A stretch of 6,291 bases of DNA from an uncultured Opitutaceae bacterium (GTDB taxonomy: Bacteria > Verrucomicrobiota > Verrucomicrobiae > Opitutales > Opitutaceae): assembly GCA_946482625.1 (NCBI GenBank), contig CAMLSH010000233.1, positions 1-6,291 on the forward strand. The letters are read 5' to 3'. How positions within the stretch are numbered: the first letter of the stretch is position 1; every line of letters begins with the position of its first letter. The notes under the pieces are model-generated. The model saw only the letters and a program-made list of their open reading frames with translations, was not told the origin of the DNA and did not search any database. Below are positions 1 through 5,787 of the stretch, piece by piece. A program made the position numbers and the translations under genes.

Positions 1-1408
1 TCGCTCCCTCACTCCATTTCTTGCGCGGCACCAGGGAGCATACGATCGGCGTCGCCCCATGGGCACGTGCCTCAGCGATGAATGTCCTCAAATACCACCC
101 GTAACTGTGCACCACCTCACGCTGCTTGGTGAGCGCGTTATCGATCTCCTCCGTCTCCTTTCCCGTCCCATTCAGCGTACCACGAGCCCGCGTATTGTCA
201 TTCACAGCACTGCTATCGTTATGCCCGAACTGCATGATCACAAAATCGCCCGGCTTAATCATGCCGAGCACCTTTTCCCAGTGCCCGCCGGTTAAATATG
301 TGCGGCTGCTCAGGCCTCCCACAGCGCGGTTCACAACGTTGATTTTCGCGGAATCGAAATACGCGGCAATCGGCTCGCCCCAGCCCCACTGGCCGTTCGA
401 ACCGTCGCCCTGCCCGTTGCGCACAGTCGAGTCGCCGATCAGGAAAAGCGACGGCAACGCCGGATTGGCTGGCATCGGCAGCGGCTTGCGCTCGCGCGCG
501 GCCTTCCCAGCCGACTTTGGCGGATCGAGCACCGTCAATGGCGACGACTCCACCGCGTTCCCCTTTTCCGAGTACGGCGTCAGCGGACCAAACGGGTTCG
601 TCGGCAGCCCCTTCAGCCCCGCCACCACCAGCGACGCCGTCAGCTCCGCACCCGCCGGCCCCGTGTGAACGTAATCTTTCGGGAAAAACGCCTTCACCTT
701 CTCCTCGCCGAGTTCGTCGTAACAATCCGCGATCATCGTCGAAAGATCGATAAACGCCGTGCCCTCGCTCTTCGCGAGGTCCGCTGTCCATTGACTGTAT
801 TTCCCGCTCGCGCGCTCAACCTTTCCGTCCTGCCAGCGCTGCCGGATCGTCAACGAGAGCAACACCGGTGTCGCCCCCTTCGCCTTCACGTCGGCGATCA
901 TCTTGCGCATGTACCACCCAAACGTGTGCGCCGTCTCCACTTTCCCATCGGGCAACGTGCCTTCCTGCGTTTCCTCGCCGAGACCCGGTAGCGACGCCCG
1001 CGCCTTGCCCGTGAACACCGCCCCGCCGTCGTTGTGTCCAAACTGAATCAATACAACGTCACCTGCCTTCAATTGCCCGACGATCTGCCCCCACAGTCCT
1101 TCCGTTATGAACGTCTTGCTGCTGCGTCCGCCCCGCGCCCGATTGGCGACATTGATTTTTGCCGTGTCGAAAAACGTCGGAAGCAGTTTGCCCCAGCCCG
1201 TCGCGTTTGGATTTCCGTCCGCCGCGGTAGAGTCCCCCGCGATCCACAACGTCGGCAACGCCGCGTTGAGCGCAGGCAACGGCGTGGCCTCGATCTTCTC
1301 GACCACCCGCTGCTCATCACTCGCGAAGCCGCAGCTCACCGCGGCAAACAACAACGCAAGGCCACGCGCCATTCCGCGCAGACCATAGGGAATTTTATTT
1401 AACGACAT
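1..1408 (-). CDS. Tandem two-domain CE12 (SGNH) rhamnogalacturonan acetylesterase-like protein, 3' end off the window
   Basis: Predicted exported carbohydrate O-acetylesterase. The frame stays open for 469 codons from the ATG at 1408 to the window edge without a stop. A signal peptide is visible (hydrophobic ALLFAAV, probable cleavage after CGFA, about residue 29). Two homologous SGNH/CE12 domains follow. Domain 1 (about 52-268) has GDST with nucleophile Ser60, GG at 93-94, QFGHND (122-127) and the C-terminal block DYVH (Asp245, His248), so its Ser-His-Asp set looks complete. After a proline-rich linker (about 269-317), domain 2 (318 onward) repeats GDST (Ser327), GG (364-365) and QFGHND (393-398); its Asp/His block lies past the edge. 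CE12 enzymes deacetylate rhamnogalacturonan, and some act on acetylated xylan. The start is 7 nt after the GH115 stop, so the two are probably cotranscribed. Met13 (1372) is an alternative start nearer the hydrophobic core. The family call is firm; the substrate is inferred. Confidence 0.9.
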   Translation of the reverse strand, partial: MSLNKIPYGLRGMARGLALLFAAVSCGFASDEQRVVEKIEATPLPALNAALPTLWIAGDSTAADGNPNATGWGKLLPTFFDTAKINVANRARGGRSSKTFITEGLWGQIVGQLKAGDVVLIQFGHNDGGAVFTGKARASLPGLGEETQEGTLPDGKVETAHTFGWYMRKMIADVKAKGATPVLLSLTIRQRWQDGKVERASGKYSQWTADLAKSEGTAFIDLSTMIADCYDELGEEKVKAFFPKDYVHTGPAGAELTASLVVAGLKGLPTNPFGPLTPYSEKGNAVESSPLTVLDPPKSAGKAARERKPLPMPANPALPSLFLIGDSTVRNGQGDGSNGQWGWGEPIAAYFDSAKINVVNRAVGGLSSRTYLTGGHWEKVLGMIKPGDFVIMQFGHNDSSAVNDNTRARGTLNGTGKETEEIDNALTKQREVVHSYGWYLRTFIAEARAHGATPIVCSLVPRKKWSEGA

Positions 1409-1415
1409 AAAGTTT

Positions 1416-4064
1416 TCAAGGAGCCGACACCGCGTCACTTGGCAGGATCGCGAGCCTATCGATCACCACGCCCGCATCGACACCATAAATCCGCAGGGTC
1501 TTCCTCCCCGGCGCCGCCACCTCGATCTGCACTGTCACCACGCGCTCGCCGGAGAGCACGCCTTGAGCCCACGCCGGACCGCCATCGCCAACATCGAGCG
1601 TCACCATCTGCGGACGCTCGTCATCCACACCCAGCCCGAAACGCAATCCTCGCCCGCTCACAAGCGCATGCGTCGGCAGTAAGTGAACGCGCACGGAAAA
1701 CGTCCCTGCCGCAGGAAACTCCACCGCATACTCCAGCACCGGCGCATTGGCCGCATCTTTGCTCAAATCAAAACTCCCCACCGCCATCGGAAACAACGTG
1801 ACCGCCGCGCCCGAGCGCCCCAGTCCCGGCACGATCTGCCACGCGACATCGTCGAGCCCCGCTCTGCGTGCCGAAAACGCCTTCGCCTCAAACGTAACTA
1901 ATGGTTCCGTCCCGCGAGTCTCCTCAGCCTTCGCAACCGCTTCCACCGAAAATGTCGGCAGCTTCCACGGCGCAATACGCATCGACTTCCAATCGTCATC
2001 CGCCGGTTCGAGCCGCATGAAACCGCGCCATTTGCCCTCAGCGATCTGATCAAAATGACTGGTGGCTTCACGAAGTCCTGAGTCAGCCGACTCTGCTTGG
2101 AACCGTCTGGTTCCACGTTCGTGCTCCCCGCCGACTACTGCTCGCTCACCTCCAAAATATCGTTGATTAGCCATTGATGCTCCTATCACGGGGTAAGAAA
2201 CCAGCTGAAACAAGGCGTCACGCCGCTCGCTGAGCGCTGGGCTGGAATTCAGCTTTCCCACCCGATTCATCAACGCCCCTAACGCCTCCAATCGTGCATC
2301 CACCTCCACCTCTGTCCACCCACTCGGCCGCGGCTCCTCCTTCGGCAACCACCACTGCAAATGCTCCGGCTTCCGCGAAAAGTTCAGCCGGTAATACTCC
2401 TCCATGACAGCCGCGATTTCCTTCGCGTGCTCGCGTCCGAACTCCCGCGCCGCCCACTCCACTAAAAACTCCGGCAGATTTTCGCGATTCCACCGATCGA
2501 TGTCCCACGCCATTTGGAGAAAAAACTCCGTGCCGATCTCCGCCGGTTTCAAATCGCCCACATTCAAGATCCACAGCCGGTCCGCGCCGTGGTCGTACGC
2601 CTTGCGCATTTCCGACCAGATCAACGCCGGCGGTGTCGTGTTCAGCCACAGATACGCCATCGGACGCCCCAAGTACGAGATGTGATAATAAACCCCAAAC
2701 CCGCCCTTCCGCCCGCGCTCGTTCGCCGCCGGGAAATCCCGGATGTACCCGAAATTGTCGTCAGGGAAAACCACCGTCACATCGTCGGGCACCCGCAGCC
2801 CCCCGCGGAAAAGCCCCAGCACTTCCTTGTACGCGCAGAACATCTGCGGAACCTGCTCCACCTCCGGTCGCACGTACTTCGCGATCAAGGCGCGCTGATC
2901 CGCAAAAATCCGCTCGAGCAGCGCGATCTGCTCCTGCGGCGTCTTCCCGCCCTGCATCCCCGAATCGTGGATACCGCGCATCCCGAGCGTGAAGACGTTT
3001 TCGTAACCCGCGTTGGTCTTCATCCGCTCCTCCCAATAACTGAGCACGCCTTCGCGATTCGTCGCGTAGTTGTACGTCTCCTTCGCGTCCGTCCACTCGC
3101 CCACGTTGTTGCGCAACATCGGCTCCGCGTGCGACGACCCCATCACGATCCCATAGTCATCCGCCAGCGCCGCATTCCTCGGATCAGCGTTAAACGGCTT
3201 CGTGCACGCATGCATCGCCGGCCAGAGCGTGTTCGCTTTCAACCGCAGCATCAGCTCGAACATTTTCCCATACGTCTTCGGCCCGATGCCGCCATTCTCC
3301 GGCTCGAACGTCTGCGCCGCCCACGGCTGCAACCCCCAGTCCTCGTCATTGATAAAAATCCCCCGGTACTTCACCGACGGCGGGCCGAACTTCCGCGTTC
3401 CCGCGGCCACATGCAGTGCCGTCTTTTTCGTTGGCGTCACATCCGCCCACCAATGCCATGGCGACACCCCGATCGCTTGCGACAACTCATAGACGCCAAA
3501 CGCCGTCCCCCGTCGGTCACTCCCCACAATCACCAGCGCCCGCTCAACGCCCGCGAACGGCTGGGTCACCGTCGCGATTAAAAACGTCTCCCACTGTCCC
3601 CGGACCGCCGATACGTCGAGTTTCCCCTCCGCCGCCAGCGCATCGATCCACGGATTTTTCCCGAGCGTCCCGACGAGCACGATCCCGCCCTGAACTCCGC
3701 GCGGTCCTTCCGCCTCCGCTCCCTCCCGCAACACCGTCACTTCCGGCTTCGTTCCCGCGACCCGCTCCACATCCGCCGCCAGATCGCTCACCGCCAGCGA
3801 CACGACTTTGGAATCCCGCTCCGCCACGACGATTGCTGCCGCCCGCCCGTCCACCGCGAGCGCGAAACTCCCCGCCTCCGCGCGCTCGCTCACCCACTCC
3901 GCCGCAACGGCGCGCACCGCACCAAGCGTACACAAAACCGACACGACCCACATCCCCATGGCGCGCCAGCGCCGGTAGGGCGCGTTATCCCTAACGCGCC
4001 GGGGCAACCCCGCCCGCATCAACCCGCCGCTCATCACATCCAACCGAAATCCGCGTTCATTCAT
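1416..4064 (-). CDS. GH115 family xylan alpha-1,2-glucuronidase-like enzyme, exported
   Basis: Full-length GH115 protein, 882 aa from this ATG. Characterised members remove (4-O-methyl-)glucuronic acid from xylan side chains, including internal ones. Visible order: signal peptide (hydrophobic MWVVSVLCTLGAV, about 38-50, likely cleavage after AVAA near 55), an N-terminal alpha/beta domain (about 58-226), the catalytic barrel (about 230-540) with KYRGIFINDEDW (232-243), LKANTLWPAMH (275-285), GSSHAEPM (309-316), RGIHDSGM (363-370), DDNFGYIRDFP (435-445) and YYHISYLGRP (459-468), a helical region ending near GKWRGFM (677-683), and a C-terminal beta-sandwich typical of GH115 (about 710-875). I do not assign catalytic residues. 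The N-terminus is uncertain: an upstream TTG at 4076 has a better Shine-Dalgarno, and Met36/Met38 (3959/3953) would give a conventional short signal peptide. A palindromic repeat lies between these candidates. Residues about 622-673 use unusually A/T-ending codons. Stop at 1416-1418. Confidence 0.93.
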   Translation of the reverse strand: MNERGFRLDVMSGGLMRAGLPRRVRDNAPYRRWRAMGMWVVSVLCTLGAVRAVAAEWVSERAEAGSFALAVDGRAAAIVVAERDSKVVSLAVSDLAADVERVAGTKPEVTVLREGAEAEGPRGVQGGIVLVGTLGKNPWIDALAAEGKLDVSAVRGQWETFLIATVTQPFAGVERALVIVGSDRRGTAFGVYELSQAIGVSPWHWWADVTPTKKTALHVAAGTRKFGPPSVKYRGIFINDEDWGLQPWAAQTFEPENGGIGPKTYGKMFELMLRLKANTLWPAMHACTKPFNADPRNAALADDYGIVMGSSHAEPMLRNNVGEWTDAKETYNYATNREGVLSYWEERMKTNAGYENVFTLGMRGIHDSGMQGGKTPQEQIALLERIFADQRALIAKYVRPEVEQVPQMFCAYKEVLGLFRGGLRVPDDVTVVFPDDNFGYIRDFPAANERGRKGGFGVYYHISYLGRPMAYLWLNTTPPALIWSEMRKAYDHGADRLWILNVGDLKPAEIGTEFFLQMAWDIDRWNRENLPEFLVEWAAREFGREHAKEIAAVMEEYYRLNFSRKPEHLQWWLPKEEPRPSGWTEVEVDARLEALGALMNRVGKLNSSPALSERRDALFQLVSYPVIGASMANQRYFGGERAVVGGEHERGTRRFQAESADSGLREATSHFDQIAEGKWRGFMRLEPADDDWKSMRIAPWKLPTFSVEAVAKAEETRGTEPLVTFEAKAFSARRAGLDDVAWQIVPGLGRSGAAVTLFPMAVGSFDLSKDAANAPVLEYAVEFPAAGTFSVRVHLLPTHALVSGRGLRFGLGVDDERPQMVTLDVGDGGPAWAQGVLSGERVVTVQIEVAAPGRKTLRIYGVDAGVVIDRLAILPSDAVSAP
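2064..2115. repeat. Cluster of three short palindromes within GH115 coding sequence
   Basis: Three inverted repeats follow each other within 52 nt. First, CTTC/GAAG at 2066-2075, flanked by GG (2064-2065) and CC (2077-2078) with one bulged base. Second, GAGTC at 2080-2084 with GACTC at 2089-2093 (4-nt loop). Third, TGGAACC at 2098-2104 with GGTTCCA at 2109-2115 (perfect 7-bp stem, 4-nt loop). The array is in frame and encodes roughly residues 651-667 of GH115. It sits in a patch of atypical, A/T-ending codons (about 2036-2189), which suggests a small repeat element absorbed into the gene rather than ordinary coding drift. Confidence 0.55.
3979..4000. repeat. REP-like perfect palindrome inside the 5' end of the GH115 gene
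   Basis: GGCGCGTTA at 3979-3987 pairs perfectly with TAACGCGCC at 3992-4000 across a 4-nt loop (TCCC). The 9-bp stem is far stronger than chance hairpins elsewhere in the window. It lies between the ATG at 4064 and the signal-peptide core, and if translated encodes about residues 22-29 (RRVRDNAP). Form and composition resemble repetitive extragenic palindromes mobilised by RAYT-type transposases. I have an impression of similar GGTAGGGCGCGTT-type repeats in Opitutaceae genomes, but only one copy is present here, so dispersal is inferred. Confidence 0.6.
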
Positions 4065-4074
4065 AACGTCTTTC

Positions 4075-4101
4075 AATCCTGTTTCTCCTGTTCTTCCTGT
4101 T
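4075..4101 (-). repeat. Three tandem 9-bp units between GH105 and GH115
   Basis: Read on the minus strand, three consecutive 9-mers occur: AACAGGAAG, AACAGGAGA and AACAGGATT, sharing the core AACAGGA. They fill most of the gap between the GH105 stop and the GH115 start. The middle unit supplies AGGAG (plus-strand 4085-4089), spaced 8 nt from an in-frame TTG at 4076, so the repeat may act as the ribosome binding site of GH115. The TTG itself overlaps the last unit. Copy-number change in a 9-bp unit would keep frame but move the Shine-Dalgarno. Confidence 0.75.
4085..4089 (-). promoter_or_regulatory. Candidate Shine-Dalgarno AGGAG for GH115
   Basis: AGGAG on the minus strand lies 8 nt upstream of the TTG at 4076 and about 20 nt upstream of the ATG at 4064. 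This spacing favours the TTG, whereas the ATG has only a weak GAAAG 5 nt upstream. I annotate the CDS from the ATG because TTG starts are rarer, but the TTG start, giving 886 aa, is a real alternative. Confidence 0.4.
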
Positions 4102-4108
4102 CAAAAAA

Positions 4109-5557
4109 TCAATGCCGCGACTTCGCCGGTTCGTTCTGCACCGCGCCATCGCTTACCAACGCCGCCGCCGCCTTGCCCTTGCGCAACGCGATCATCTCCG
4201 CACCCGCCAGCAGCACCGGTCCGTACCCGTGCGCCGCATACATGCTCACCGGCCGGTAATAGTAGAACGCCGGGTCGAATCCCATGCCCGTGCCCACACA
4301 CACGTTTTCCACCTGCCCCTTCGCATTGACCTGCTTCGTCACCGCGTTCCACCCGAGCGACACCACCGGCACATACGCCCGCGCGTCGAGCCAGCCCTGA
4401 TTGACGCCCCGGGCGATGCAGTACGTGAAAATCGCCGACGCCGACGTCTCCAGATAAGAGTCGTTGCGGTCCATCAACTGGTGCCACAACCCCGCACCGC
4501 CCTGCGTTGCCGCGATTCCCCGCACATGCGCGCGATACAGCGCCAGCACCTTCTCCCGCCCCGGATGATCCTTCGGCAAAACATCCAGCAACTCCGTCAT
4601 CGCCAAGATCGCCCAGCCATTTGCCCTTCCCCAGTGAAACACCGGATGCGGCTCCATCCCGCCGATCCAGCCGTGCATGTAGAGTCCCTTTTCCCCGACA
4701 AACATCCGCTCCGAAAACTGCACGATCTGCTTCACCGCATCGTCGAAATAGCTTCGCTCGCCCGTGAGCGCGCCCATCTGCGCCAGCGCCGGCACGCTCA
4801 TGTACAGATCGTCCAGCCAGAGCGAATCCTCCAGCGGACGGTGCCGCGCGAGCGTGCCATCAGGCAGCCGGTACTGCGCCTTGGAAATCCAGCTCAGGTA
4901 ACGGTCGATAAACGGTCTCAGCGCCTCCGCGTGAAGCCCCCCGCGCGCCGCCTTGATCATAGCCGCCGCCATTGCTCCCGAGTCATCGAGCGAACGCGGT
5001 GCGTTCACCGAGCGAAACGGTGTGCGCCACGCTTCCGGCATTCGTCCCGCGACCGGAGCCCGCGGCAGATCCGCCACCGATGCCGCAAACAACGGCGCGA
5101 CCTCCGCAATGAACTTAAAACGGTCCGCCACATAATCCCGATACTTCGCATCACCCGTCACCTCGGCTGCGAGCAACATCCCGGAATACGTCACGCCCCA
5201 CTCATAACTCACCACTTGGAAATCTCCGCGGGCCGGAACCGCGTTCGTGAGCGGTTGCGTGCGATCGACGATCTCCTCCTGCGTAGTGCGATCCACCAGC
5301 TTCGGCGGAGTGACCGCCGCAAGATAACCGTGGACGCGGTCCAACACCTCGGCGATCTCCGCGATGGACGCCGGCGCATAAGGAACTGGATACGCCGGCG
5401 GGATGCGCCCGGCGTTGATCTGCGACAGCGCCTGAGAGTCGGGTTGGCCACCGGCAATTGGAGCGGGAGCGGCGGACTGGGACTGCGCCTGCGAAACACA
5501 GGTAAACACGGCGCCGGTCAGCACCGCGGCAAAAACTCGTGGGGTAAGGGATGGCAT
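4109..5557 (-). CDS. GH105 unsaturated rhamnogalacturonyl/glucuronyl hydrolase, exported
   Basis: A 482-aa (alpha/alpha)6-barrel hydrolase of the YteR/YesR type. These enzymes cleave the 4,5-unsaturated uronic acid from the non-reducing end of oligosaccharides made by polysaccharide lyases, by hydration of the double bond. Family motifs, numbered from the ATG at 5557: WGVTYSGMLLAAE (120-132), LDDSGAMAAA (190-199), LWLDDLYMSVPALAQMG (246-262, with the Asp pair 249/250 where GH105 keeps its catalytic Asp), HWGRANGW (308-315) and SYLETSASAIFTYCIARGV (367-385). A signal peptide is clear (VFAAVLTGAVF core, cleavage probably after SQA, residue 24). An in-frame TTG at 5608 would add 17 polar residues before the signal peptide, so I prefer the ATG, although no good Shine-Dalgarno precedes it. 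The gene ends 44 nt before the GH115 ATG, consistent with an operon. Substrate could be rhamnogalacturonan-I or another lyase-cut uronan, since GH105 also includes unsaturated glucuronyl hydrolases. Confidence 0.92.
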   Translation of the reverse strand: MPSLTPRVFAAVLTGAVFTCVSQAQSQSAAPAPIAGGQPDSQALSQINAGRIPPAYPVPYAPASIAEIAEVLDRVHGYLAAVTPPKLVDRTTQEEIVDRTQPLTNAVPARGDFQVVSYEWGVTYSGMLLAAEVTGDAKYRDYVADRFKFIAEVAPLFAASVADLPRAPVAGRMPEAWRTPFRSVNAPRSLDDSGAMAAAMIKAARGGLHAEALRPFIDRYLSWISKAQYRLPDGTLARHRPLEDSLWLDDLYMSVPALAQMGALTGERSYFDDAVKQIVQFSERMFVGEKGLYMHGWIGGMEPHPVFHWGRANGWAILAMTELLDVLPKDHPGREKVLALYRAHVRGIAATQGGAGLWHQLMDRNDSYLETSASAIFTYCIARGVNQGWLDARAYVPVVSLGWNAVTKQVNAKGQVENVCVGTGMGFDPAFYYYRPVSMYAAHGYGPVLLAGAEMIALRKGKAAAALVSDGAVQNEPAKSRH

Positions 5558-5787
5558 CGCGCAGGGAGACGAATGGAGCCAGGAATGGTTGCGACTCCTC
5601 CCGCCCAAGGCGCCACCGGAAGCACGGTTTGTGATGCTGACAGTAAACGTGACTCCCGAACCGCAGAATCCGGGTCTGCGCCCGGTCCGCGAAGAACGCC
5701 CGCTGACCTGCCTGTGGCCGAATAACTCCGGTGAGCGCGGAAATGCGCGGTTGCCTCGAAATACCGCCGCAGCCGCCCCTGCGCTCC
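5558..5787 (-). other. Intergenic region between the GH43-like gene and GH105
   Basis: This 230-nt gap is the largest non-coding stretch in the window and the only place where a promoter for the GH105-GH115-CE12 genes could sit. I do not see a convincing -35/-10 pair. It holds an imperfect GC-rich stem-loop candidate: CGCAGA at 5662-5667 pairs with TCTGCG at 5675-5680 across a 7-nt loop, and an overlapping alternative pairs CCGGG (5670-5674) with CCCGG (5681-5685). No T-tract follows on the minus strand. On that strand a strong purine run, GGGAGGAG, lies at about 5595-5602, but it is about 37 nt upstream of the GH105 ATG, too far to serve that start. Small open frames here on the plus strand look like GC-driven chance. 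Confidence 0.4.
5662..5685 (-). other. Overlapping alternative stem-loops in the GH105 leader
   Basis: Two mutually exclusive hairpins are possible: a 6-bp stem (CGCAGA / TCTGCG, 7-nt loop) and a 5-bp stem (CCGGG / CCCGG, 6-nt loop) that share bases. This could be a weak transcript-end structure for the GH43-like gene or a leader structure for GH105. There is no downstream U-tract, and short GC stems arise easily at this base composition, so this is a candidate only. Confidence 0.25.

Noticed and set aside
458..604. Possible frameshift or gene boundary between two separate CE12 esterases
   Set aside because: I followed the frame through this segment. It stays open as a proline-rich linker with no stop and no internal start with a signal peptide, so this is one two-domain protein.
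255..791. 178-codon minus-strand open frame overlapping the esterase
   Set aside because: It is out of frame with the CE12 gene, and its Gly/Arg/Ala-rich translation shows no family motif. The correct frame reads through the whole region with SGNH blocks.
2514..3581. 355-codon open frame on the plus strand opposite GH115
   Set aside because: Low-complexity Arg/Pro/His composition with no recognisable motifs; it is a shadow of the GH115 catalytic domain.
4103..4135. Terminator after GH105, from the T run just past its stop codon
   Set aside because: There is a run of six T on the minus strand, but only a 4-bp GCGA/TCGC stem precedes it, and the close spacing to GH115 argues for read-through.
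5662..5685. Intrinsic terminator after the GH43-like gene
   Set aside because: The stems are only 5-6 bp and no U-tract follows on the minus strand; kept only as a weak stem-loop candidate.
4112..5725. 537-codon open frame on the plus strand opposite GH105
   Set aside because: Its translation is arginine-, histidine- and proline-rich with no domain pattern, as expected antisense to a GC-rich gene. The minus strand carries unmistakable GH105 motifs.
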